Assembly: GCA_016744925.1 (NCBI GenBank)
Contig: JADGDJ010000003.1
Span: 1 to 32,592 of the forward strand
Length of the DNA: 32,592 bases
Reading direction: 5' to 3'
Origin: Spirochaetaceae bacterium
Lineage (GTDB): Bacteria; Spirochaetota; Spirochaetia; DSM-2461
Made by a program: the position numbers and the translations under genes. Positions 16,674 through 23,035 of this stretch are shown piece after piece (the first letter of the stretch is position 1; each line of letters opens with the position of its first letter). The notes beneath the pieces were generated by a model, which saw only the letters and a list, made by a program, of their open reading frames with translations, searched no databases and was not told the DNA's origin.

Positions 16674-17420
16674 TCATCGGCTCTCTAACTGGGCTAGCTC
16701 CTTTACTTCGAGTGTTGTTATAGAAGACACTCCCATATCGATATATTTTCCAAAATCATCTGCTGAAGAAACCGTCCAAACTGCTACGGGGAGAAATCTT
16801 AAGTCCGCATAATCGATCAATTCCTGAGAACAGAATTGATAGGGGATATTCAGTCCGCAGCATCCTGCCGAAACAGCCGTGTCGCAGAGGATTCTGATCT
16901 TCTCGGAATAGTCCATTTCATCCTTGAGCATTAGGCTTTCATCTACATTCAGTAAAACTTGAAACTCCGGATAATTACTTTTGATATAAGAAGCCCGGAC
17001 CTTTTCACATCCTGAAAAAATGATCTTTCCCGCAAGATCCCGTTGTCTGATCAACCGCGCAACCGGAACAATACAATCATCATCTTTCAGATCGAGGTTC
17101 AATACAATTGGTTTGTTAAATGTGGCATCAAACATCTCTTCTAAAGAAGTGACTCTTCCCAATGGATGATCAAATATAAGCTCTCCATTTTCAGAAAGAG
17201 AGCGTATTTCCTCATAAGTCAAATCCTTGATGCGTAATACCTCTTCACTCTTAGTTTTCACAACATTGTCATGCCATAAAAATGGAATATGATCCGATGT
17301 TGATCTCACATCTATTTCATTGATATCGGCACCCCAGCCAACACCGGACAAAACAGATGAGACTGTATTTCGGGGAGTATCATTGCAGCCGGTATGAGCT
17401 GTAATAAGAGGTTTTTTCAT
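16674..17420 (-). CDS. Glycerophosphodiester phosphodiesterase-family protein, AHTG variant
   Basis: A 248-residue cytoplasmic TIM-barrel of the GDPD (UgpQ/GlpQ) family, which hydrolyses glycerophosphodiesters to glycerol 3-phosphate and an alcohol. Catalytic landmarks are in order: A-H-T-G at residue 8, N-E-I-D-V near 36, W-H-D near 49, L-N-L-D-L-K near 106, and V-A-V-W-T-V near 213. Differences from the usual consensus are AHTG for AHRG, PRNT for PENT, and Asp for Glu in the E-x-K motif, so substrate or metal use may differ. Both catalytic histidines are kept. AGGAGG lies nine bases before the ATG, 13 bases after the second permease gene, so it is the last gene of the transporter operon. 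It probably acts on the imported compound. Confidence 0.85.
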   Translation of the reverse strand: MKKPLITAHTGCNDTPRNTVSSVLSGVGWGADINEIDVRSTSDHIPFLWHDNVVKTKSEEVLRIKDLTYEEIRSLSENGELIFDHPLGRVTSLEEMFDATFNKPIVLNLDLKDDDCIVPVARLIRQRDLAGKIIFSGCEKVRASYIKSNYPEFQVLLNVDESLMLKDEMDYSEKIRILCDTAVSAGCCGLNIPYQFCSQELIDYADLRFLPVAVWTVSSADDFGKYIDMGVSSITTLEVKELAQLESR

Positions 17421-17433
17421 CTATCATACCCTC

Positions 17434-18267
17434 CTATTTTAATCCCAGAGAAAAACCTTCGGTCAACCGCTTGTAGTAATATCCCGAGAAGAATAAAACC
17501 GGAAGAGTTGCCAGAAGTCCGATAGCCATGAGATCGCCCCAGAGAGTTTCGTATTCTGTTATAAAGCTGACGATTTTGAGAGGTAAAGTCTGAAGGGATG
17601 GACTGCGGATAAAAAGCAGGGCGAAAAGAAATTCGTCCCAGGCGATGATTATGCTGAATATAGCTGTCGCTGCAATACCACTCGATGAAAGAGGGACGAC
17701 AATGCTGAGCAGAGTTTTCAATTTTGATGCGCCGTCAATTTCCGCGGCCTGTTCAAATTCCAAAGGCAGGTTTTTCATAAAGCCGAAAAGCATCCAAATA
17801 CAGTAAGGCAGAGTATACACCTGATACACCAGGATCAATCCCCATAAATTATTTATGAGGTTCACTTTTGTGAATAATGTGTAGAGGGGAATAGCCAATA
17901 CCATAGGGGGCAGGATTTTTACAATGAGCACCCAAATGAGAAACAGAACATTCAGCTTATAGGGGAATTTATACCTCAACAGTGCATAGGAGGCCAGAAA
18001 TGCAAGAACGAGGGAAAAAAATGTCGATGTAAATGCGACAAACAGACTATTGAACAGGTTCTTGAAGAATCCAGTTCTCATTACTGAAAAGAAGTTTTCC
18101 AGAGTTACCTTTTTCGGAAATAAAGAAGGTACTGGTAATATGTTTTCCAGCGGTGTTTTTAATGCTGTTATCAATATCCAGTAGAGGGGAAATAAAACCG
18201 TAATCAATACGATAATCATCAATACCCAGAATAACAGCCCTTTTCGGGACATAACTGATCCTGTCAT
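17434..18267 (-). CDS. ABC sugar transporter permease, MalG/UgpE-type
   Basis: A 277-residue inner-membrane permease with about six helices, the first at residues 11-33. The EAA loop that docks the ATPase reads F-E-Q-A-A-E-I-D-G-A-S-K near residue 189, followed by I-V-V-P-L-S-S. Its start shares a base with the stop of the first permease (TAATG), and the phosphodiesterase gene follows after 13 bases. It forms a heterodimer with the MalF-type partner. Carbohydrate uptake family 1 (CUT1) is the expected class. Confidence 0.95.
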   Translation of the reverse strand: MTGSVMSRKGLLFWVLMIIVLITVLFPLYWILITALKTPLENILPVPSLFPKKVTLENFFSVMRTGFFKNLFNSLFVAFTSTFFSLVLAFLASYALLRYKFPYKLNVLFLIWVLIVKILPPMVLAIPLYTLFTKVNLINNLWGLILVYQVYTLPYCIWMLFGFMKNLPLEFEQAAEIDGASKLKTLLSIVVPLSSSGIAATAIFSIIIAWDEFLFALLFIRSPSLQTLPLKIVSFITEYETLWGDLMAIGLLATLPVLFFSGYYYKRLTEGFSLGLK

Positions 18268-19145
18268 TACATGTCCTCCTTCATGATGCCTTTGATGTAG
18301 AACAAGGCGATAATTGAGATCGCGATAAGAACATAGAGCGCCGCGGCACTGGCTCTACCCAGATTAAAGAAGGAAAAACCCTCTCTGTATATAAAATAGG
18401 AAACCGTTTCAGTCGAGTTTCCCGGACCGCCCTGGGTCAAGGCATACACTTTACCAAAGATTCTGAACGTATCGATTGTTCTCAACATGATAACCAGAAG
18501 AATCTGACTGCTCAGAATAGGAAGTGTGATGGATCTCAGATTTCGGAAATATCCCGCGCCATCGATGCTTGAAGATTCGAAGATCTCATTGGGTATGGAA
18601 TTCAACCCCGCCTGCATTATGAGAAAGGCGAAGGGAGTCCACTGCCAGATATCCACGAGAATTATGGAAAAAAGCGCTTTGCTCTGATCGATCAGCCAAC
18701 CAACGGGCTCTAAATTCATTGAGCGCAGAATATTGTTGAACAATCCGATATCGTAGTGATAGAGAACTTTCCAGACAGCACTGATAACCATAGTTGAAAC
18801 CATCATGGGAAATATGACCGTAATCATAAAAGGTCTCTTTCCGCGAAAATCCCCATAGAACATGAGAGCGAGAAAGATCCCGAGGCCGACTTCCACGACA
18901 GTCGCAACAGCCGCGAATGTCAGAGTATTCAGAAAAGCAGTCTGAAATACTGTATCTGATCCGATAGTAAAAAAGTTTTTCAAGCCGATAAACTTAATTT
19001 CATCGGACAGGTAATTATATTTGTAAAAGGCGAGAACTATCGTATTGATTACCGGATAGAGCGTTAAAAACAGTATCACCAGTAGAGCCGGAAGCAATAT
19101 CAGCAAAAAAAAGGCCGGATTGCTTCTCTTATTTAATTTTTTCAT
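18267..19145 (-). CDS. ABC sugar transporter permease, MalF/UgpA-type
   Basis: A permease of 292 residues from the ATG at 19145, which has AGGA just upstream; an ATG four codons earlier (19157) has no ribosome binding site but cannot be excluded. Six membrane helices are evident, the first at about residues 10-33 (A-F-F-L-L-I-L-L-P-A-L-L-V-I-L-F-L). The EAA loop is I-F-E-S-S-S-I-D-G-A-G-Y near residue 185, with Ser replacing the usual alanines, a common CUT1 variation. It pairs with the MalG-type protein encoded immediately after. No ATPase gene is present in this operon, so a shared MsmK/MalK-type ATPase elsewhere in the genome is implied. Confidence 0.95.
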   Translation of the reverse strand: MKKLNKRSNPAFFLLILLPALLVILFLTLYPVINTIVLAFYKYNYLSDEIKFIGLKNFFTIGSDTVFQTAFLNTLTFAAVATVVEVGLGIFLALMFYGDFRGKRPFMITVIFPMMVSTMVISAVWKVLYHYDIGLFNNILRSMNLEPVGWLIDQSKALFSIILVDIWQWTPFAFLIMQAGLNSIPNEIFESSSIDGAGYFRNLRSITLPILSSQILLVIMLRTIDTFRIFGKVYALTQGGPGNSTETVSYFIYREGFSFFNLGRASAAALYVLIAISIIALFYIKGIMKEDM

Positions 19146-19173
19146 ATATTCCTGCATGTAAAAGGGAGATAAG

Positions 19174-19202
19174 CGGGAACCGCTTCAAGAGAAACGGTCC
19201 CG
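19174..19202 (-). terminator. Hairpin between binding protein and first permease
   Basis: CGGGA-A-CCG (19174-19182) pairs with CGGTCCCG (19195-19202), eight pairs with a one-base bulge and a 12-base loop. It is in the same place, between binding-protein and permease genes, as the hairpin of the first transporter operon at 10204-10224. No T-run follows, so RNA stabilisation is likelier than termination. Confidence 0.45.
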
Positions 19203-19213
19203 GCATTTGTGAA

Positions 19214-20482
19214 CTATTCTACGATTTCGCCGATTCTGGCATTAACTTCCATCAGTGCGGATTTTGCATCCATTTCACCGATCAGCGCAAGCTGCAAATA
19301 TGTACCGAGAGCGTCTTCGATCTCTTTCCATTTATTCGTTCTTGGTCTTGCAACACCATTATTCAAACCGTCCAGCTGCGCTGGATACCAGGCGTACTTC
19401 TCAACGAGAGCAGGCACTTCGTGTACACTTGTTCTGGTAGGAGGAATTCCTGTAACATCGGCCATTTTTTCCTGCATATCACTACTTGTAAGAAACTGTA
19501 GAAAATCAAAGGCTGCGGATTTATGCATTGATGCTTCGGGAATACCGGCCAACCAAACACCGATCATAGGAGAAGATTTTTCTGTCTCTGCAGGATGTTT
19601 TGTCACTTTGACTTTTCCAACAACTGCGGATTCGTCGGGGTTGTCAAGATTCTTAATCCATCCCGGCCACACTTCGATTGCCATGGCACCTGTACCGGAA
19701 TAAATGGCATCTTTGACCTGAGCAGACTGATACATAGAAACACCTTCCGGTGCAAATTTTGCGAGTTCCAGGAAATACTCAAGAGCTTTAAGAGCTTCAG
19801 GACTATCGAGAGCGGGTTTCCCGTCGACAAGTACTTTACCACCGTGAGCCCAGAAAAGAGGAAGGAAACCCGTAACAATAGGATTGCCTTTAGATCCTCT
19901 GAAAAGAACAGGATGTACGTCGGGCTCATTAGCAGAGATAACCTTAGCCGCTTCGAGAACATTGGTCCATGTTTCGGGAGCTGCAAGATTGTACTTTTCA
20001 AAAAGATCCATTCTGTAAGCAAATAATTCAACATTTCCAACTAAGGGAAGAGAATAGAGAGTACCATTAACACCATAGGGATAACGGCCGAGTTGTGTCA
20101 GTGTAGGAATAAAATCTGAATCGAGAGTTAAACCTTTCTCTTTATACAGAGGACCTAAATCGGCAAGCCAACCGGCTTTGTGGATCTGAGTGGCATTGGG
20201 ATCATCAATGAGAACGATATCATAAGTTCCCACACCGCTTTTCATATCAATAACAGATTTCTCAAAGAGACTGCTTCCGGATAATTTGAGAATCTCAAAA
20301 TTTACATCGGGATTGATCTTCTTATACTCATCTGCTGCGAGCTGCATAGCATCTCCATATGCACCATCGCGGCCTGCTATTGTTAAAGTAACAGGACCAT
20401 CTTCTTCCTGAGCTCCACCTGCGAATGTGATGAAAGGCATAATAGATAAAATAACTAATAAACACAAAATCTTTTTCTTCAT
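19214..20482 (-). CDS. ABC transporter substrate-binding protein, family 1 (CUT1/UgpB-like)
   Basis: A secreted 422-residue receptor for the two permeases that follow. The signal peptide spans about residues 1-22 and ends F-A-G-G-A-Q-E-E-D, the spirochaete-style motif without a lipobox cysteine. The mature protein shows L-T-I-A-G-R-D-G-A-Y-G, A-A-D-E-Y-K-K-I-N-P-D-V-N-F-E-I, Y-D-I-V-L-I-D-D near residue 86, and G-A-M-A-I-E-V-W-P-G-W near 258, all typical of family 1 binding proteins for oligosaccharides, polyols or glycerol phosphate. GGAGG lies six to seven bases before the ATG. The 117-base upstream region has three TTAGCA repeats. Ligand is not readable from sequence; the phosphodiesterase at the end of the operon hints at a glycerol-phosphate type compound. 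Confidence 0.92.
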   Translation of the reverse strand: MKKKILCLLVILSIMPFITFAGGAQEEDGPVTLTIAGRDGAYGDAMQLAADEYKKINPDVNFEILKLSGSSLFEKSVIDMKSGVGTYDIVLIDDPNATQIHKAGWLADLGPLYKEKGLTLDSDFIPTLTQLGRYPYGVNGTLYSLPLVGNVELFAYRMDLFEKYNLAAPETWTNVLEAAKVISANEPDVHPVLFRGSKGNPIVTGFLPLFWAHGGKVLVDGKPALDSPEALKALEYFLELAKFAPEGVSMYQSAQVKDAIYSGTGAMAIEVWPGWIKNLDNPDESAVVGKVKVTKHPAETEKSSPMIGVWLAGIPEASMHKSAAFDFLQFLTSSDMQEKMADVTGIPPTRTSVHEVPALVEKYAWYPAQLDGLNNGVARPRTNKWKEIEDALGTYLQLALIGEMDAKSALMEVNARIGEIVE

Positions 20483-20507
20483 TGCTTCCTCCGTTGTTTT
20501 CTAAAGG

Positions 20508-20577
20508 TTAGCATAATGTCTGACAATAATTTATTTTTTTGTCTATTTCTTTAGCAACAGTAATGTAATTGTTAGCA
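20508..20577. promoter_or_regulatory. Three phased TTAGCA repeats upstream of the binding-protein gene
   Basis: TTAGCA occurs at 20508-20513, 20551-20556 and 20572-20577, with start-to-start distances of 43 and 21 bases, close to four and two helical turns. The last copy is inside a small palindrome AATTG-TTAG-CAATT (20567-20580). A plausible leftward promoter TTGCTA-N18-TAAATT (20529-20558 region) overlaps the middle copy. They may be binding sites for the regulator encoded just upstream. Confidence 0.4.
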
Positions 20578-20599
20578 ATTTTCACTTAATAAGCAGAAT

Positions 20600-21574
20600 T
20601 CACTTATTAACTTTGTATATTTCATAATTCCAATTGAGGATTTCCGGCACAAGCAAACTTTCAGATTCTTCAAATTTGAGTTCGTGTTTCTTCTTTTGAG
20701 ACTGAGTGTTTCCTTTGCGCGGGACAATTATCGAATCATAATCAGACAAAAAGCCATAAGATTCTGTATTTTTATTTCTCTCATCGGCGAACTCGTGTTT
20801 TGTCAAAGCCAGGATCTTGTATCCCCTGGCGCTAATGAGAATTGCTTTTTTACGTATTTTTTCGACAGCAGACTCTATATATAGTTTTCCATCCACAATA
20901 CCGCTAGTCCCCTGAATAATGAAATCAAACTCATGCCCCGCATAATATTCATTGTTTTCTCCTATGATGGTATAGGTAACGGGATCGACATCCCCCTCGG
21001 GCATGGTGACTAATATGTTTTCATGATTGACACGGGGCGAAATTAATTCGCTTAATACACCGAGGTTATTCGTATGGATGATGTATTTGGTTTCACTCTC
21101 GAAGGAACGATCGGCGAATATTGTTGAAATATGAAAACAGAGCGTACCGGCACCCAGAAAAATACGGATCGGTTCGCTGCTGTATTTTCTCATGGCAAAA
21201 TTGTTTATTTTATCGTAAACGCCATTAGCCACTTTTATTTTTTCATTGATGTACAGGTGTTTTTTCTGAAAAAAATTGATGTAGGGCGAGTGCATGGATA
21301 TGACAATGGACTTTTTCTCATTTCCCGATTTTGTTCTCTTGAATAACTTGGCTCCGATCTCTTCTTCATACCTCTTTAGCTGAGTCCAAACCCAATTATC
21401 GCTTTTATAACTCACATTACATTTTTCTTTCAGTTTATCAATTATCGATTCAAGGGATATGGAGATGTCCCATATAGATCCCGATTCACAGTTTTCATAT
21501 TCCTCAGAAAATAGGCTGAGTATATTCATTACCAGGTCTTTCTGGTTTAATCGGTGTTTTGCAACGTCATCCAT
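20600..21574 (-). CDS. Atypical DeoR-like transcriptional regulator
   Basis: 324 residues. Residues about 125-285 follow the DeoR/GlpR sensor pattern (NagB-like fold): I-F-L-G-A-G-T-L near 135, I-I-H-T-N-N-L-G-V-L-S-E-L near 163, a segment in place of the GG loop near 190, then E-F-D-F-I-I-Q-G-T-S-G-I near 215, and K-K-A-I-L-I-S-A-R-G-Y-K-I-L-A-L-T-K-H-E-F near 235. The N-terminal 110 residues are unlike a standard DeoR winged helix: longer, charged, with a possible helical DNA-binding core around 35-85. It is encoded 117 bases before the transporter operon in the same direction. In Escherichia coli GlpR, a DeoR protein, responds to glycerol 3-phosphate, which would suit an operon with a phosphodiesterase. 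Function as its regulator is inferred. Confidence 0.6.
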   Translation of the reverse strand: MDDVAKHRLNQKDLVMNILSLFSEEYENCESGSIWDISISLESIIDKLKEKCNVSYKSDNWVWTQLKRYEEEIGAKLFKRTKSGNEKKSIVISMHSPYINFFQKKHLYINEKIKVANGVYDKINNFAMRKYSSEPIRIFLGAGTLCFHISTIFADRSFESETKYIIHTNNLGVLSELISPRVNHENILVTMPEGDVDPVTYTIIGENNEYYAGHEFDFIIQGTSGIVDGKLYIESAVEKIRKKAILISARGYKILALTKHEFADERNKNTESYGFLSDYDSIIVPRKGNTQSQKKKHELKFEESESLLVPEILNWNYEIYKVNK

Positions 21575-21679
21575 AATTAATTACCTCATTTGTATACTAC
21601 TTCAGAATTATGCAATAATACACTTATTTCCCAAATGAGACTTATTTTCCTTTATTGTCATAATACATTATTTCTCAAT

Positions 21680-21695
21680 ACTCATACTTATGAGT
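21680..21695. promoter_or_regulatory. Palindrome upstream of the DeoR-like regulator gene
   Basis: ACTCATA-CT-TATGAGT is a perfect 7-bp inverted repeat with two central bases, about 106 bases upstream of the regulator start in the 191-base gap between it and the PEP mutase-type gene. It is operator-like in size. No protein can be assigned. Confidence 0.4.
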
Positions 21696-21765
21696 TTACA
21701 ATTGGTATATTTTATTCTTGTTAAAAATAACTGCGGTTCTTTAATGATTTGAATACTTCTTTATC

Positions 21766-22593
21766 TTATTTAAAATACTCATTGGCCAGACTGTAATTGA
21801 ATTCATGGTCCAAAAGAGTATCAATCCTCCCCTCTTTCAATTTCACAGCATGGGAGATCAGATGATGATTGACGGTTCTGGAAAAAGCCGATCCGCTGCT
21901 AATCCTGTTGATCCCCGCCCCAGAGAGACGTTTCAACTCAGCCATACCCCTATAAACAAAGAGGTTTATAGGTAACTCGATAGCTGATCTCAGTTTTACG
22001 ATAGTCTCCCATGAGAGCACTCCGGGAATAAAAATGCAATCGGCGCCGGATTCTTTCAATGCCTGCGCCCTCTCTATAGTCATATCTATCATTTTTTCTT
22101 CCGACGCTGTCCGCAGCAGAAATATATCGGTTCTGGCATTCAGAAAAAAGGGGATCTCCCCACTGTCTCTCAATTCCGATATGGAGGATATTTTCCGTGA
22201 AAACGTTTTAAGCTCATCGACCTGTCCCGTTTCCGGATCGCCATCTTCTATGTTTATTCCGACGGCTCCCTGTCGGATTATTTTTTGAATATTCGATAAA
22301 ACAATGTCTGAATCTGTTGCATAACCTCTTTCGAGATCCACAGAGAGAGGGATTTTTATGACTTGGCAGATCTCACGGGTAATTCTCAAAATATCGTCAA
22401 AGTCGACAACTTCACCATCAGAATATCCCATGGAATAAGCTATTCCCGCAGAAGTCGTGGCGACCGCTTCAAAACCGGACTTTTCAAAAATTCTGGCACT
22501 TCCACCGTTCCAGCAATTGGGTAATATAAGGGAACTCGTCAAATGTTTTTTTCTGAACTCCTCCGCCAGCACTTTTTGCCTTCTTATTTCCAT
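21766..22593 (-). CDS. Isocitrate lyase/PEP mutase superfamily enzyme
   Basis: A 275-residue cytoplasmic TIM barrel. The superfamily's members cleave or form C-C or C-P bonds next to a carboxylate (2-methylisocitrate lyase, oxaloacetate decarboxylase, carboxyphosphonoenolpyruvate mutase). Recognisable points are S-A-G-I-A near 48, the Mg2+ motif S-V-D-L-E-R-G-Y near 84, G-I-N-I-E-D-G near 112 and N-A-R-T-D near 152. It lacks the K-K-C-G loop of true isocitrate lyases, and nothing shows phosphonate metabolism nearby. ATG has AGGGG eight bases upstream. It stands alone, divergent from the fructuronate reductase-type gene, with its own promoter overlapped by an inverted repeat. Pyruvate or a related keto acid from sugar-acid breakdown may be involved; the exact reaction is unknown. 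Confidence 0.85.
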   Translation of the reverse strand: MEIRRQKVLAEEFRKKHLTSSLILPNCWNGGSARIFEKSGFEAVATTSAGIAYSMGYSDGEVVDFDDILRITREICQVIKIPLSVDLERGYATDSDIVLSNIQKIIRQGAVGINIEDGDPETGQVDELKTFSRKISSISELRDSGEIPFFLNARTDIFLLRTASEEKMIDMTIERAQALKESGADCIFIPGVLSWETIVKLRSAIELPINLFVYRGMAELKRLSGAGINRISSGSAFSRTVNHHLISHAVKLKEGRIDTLLDHEFNYSLANEYFK

Positions 22594-22624
22594 TTAGAAA
22601 ACCCCTCTCTATTTTTTATGAACT

Positions 22625-22654
22625 ATTATAAATACAAAATCCCGATCTTTACAA
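22625..22654 (-). promoter_or_regulatory. Promoter of the PEP mutase-type gene
   Basis: On the minus strand TTGTAA (22649-22654) and a perfect TATAAT (22625-22630) are 18 bases apart, 32 bases before the ATG. The -35 box lies in the centre of the inverted repeat at 22637-22663. Confidence 0.6.
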
Positions 22655-22663
22655 TCGGGATTT
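22637..22663. repeat. 10-bp perfect inverted repeat over the -35 box
   Basis: AAATCCCGAT (22637-22646) and ATCGGGATTT (22654-22663) are exact inverted copies around a seven-base centre. It could fold as a terminator hairpin, but no gene points into it from either side, so an operator that blocks the overlapping promoter is more likely. Confidence 0.6.
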
Positions 22664-22865
22664 CACTATTCAGCTAAAATATACAGGATTGGAGATGGCA
22701 ACCGGATCGTTTGATTCGTCATATTGCTAATCGATGGAACACTCTCCCGGAGCTTAATCCTTTATCCCGATGTTGCAGAATGAATCAATAGAGCATTGGA
22801 TAAGCTATTCAATTTAGGATAATACAAATATGACCATCGATTGAATAGGAAATTGAAGTTGCTCT

Positions 22866-22883
22866 TACCATACTTGTATGGTA
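22866..22883. promoter_or_regulatory. Palindromic operator, probably for the GntR/FadR-type regulator
   Basis: TACCATAC-TT-GTATGGTA is a perfect 8-bp inverted repeat around two bases, 153 bases upstream of the fructuronate reductase-type gene. The TGGTA/TACCA arms resemble sites of FadR-subfamily regulators such as UxuR/ExuR and LldR, and a gene for such a regulator is second in the rightward operon. Direct autoregulation is the natural inference. Confidence 0.6.
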
Positions 22884-22893
22884 GCATAATTAG

Positions 22894-23019
22894 ATACAAA
22901 ATTATTGGGGTTATATTCTTCTTGCAGAGATAATTTTTGCAGGTGGTCATAAGGATACTGTCGGAAGTGAAAAGCTTGAAACTATCAAGGACCGGATGAG
23001 CGTTTCTGCATTCCTATAA
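22894..23019 (+). pseudogene. Possible 3' remnant of a lost gene (about 41 codons)
   Basis: A frame open from the stop at 22891-22893 to TAA at 23017-23019 has no ATG near its beginning but a protein-like composition at its end, including F-A-G-G-H-K-D-T-V-G-S-E-K and I-K-D-R-M-S-V-S-A-F-L. The stop is 16 bases before the next gene's ATG, the spacing of an operon neighbour. It may be the tail of a deleted upstream gene. I do not recognise the family, and chance is a real alternative. Confidence 0.2.
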
Positions 23020-23035
23020 AATAATGAGGTAAAAG

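Larger units (their letters stand above)
22594..23035. other. Intergenic region between divergent catabolic genes
   Basis: This 442-base gap holds the leftward promoter of the PEP mutase-type gene with an overlapping inverted repeat (22625-22663), an 18-bp palindromic operator (22866-22883), and a short open stretch with coding character just before the rightward gene (22894-23019). The middle part, about 22664-22865, shows no gene or structure I can support; a 62-codon leftward frame there looks like chance. Confidence 0.6.

Noticed and set aside
19603-20040. Long leftward frame (145 codons) inside the binding-protein gene
   Set aside because: It is an off-frame shadow of a clear binding-protein gene on the same strand, with biased hydrophobic composition and no motifs.
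22199-22210. AAACGTTTT-like LacI operator match
   Set aside because: It lies deep inside the coding region of the PEP mutase-type gene, so it is most likely chance.
21766-22593. Reading the enzyme as a phosphonate biosynthesis PEP mutase
   Set aside because: No phosphonopyruvate decarboxylase or other phosphonate gene is nearby; the superfamily motifs alone do not decide.
22762-22950. Leftward 62-codon frame between the divergent genes
   Set aside because: It crosses the palindromic operator at 22866-22883, is A+T-rich with no recognisable pattern and no ribosome binding site.
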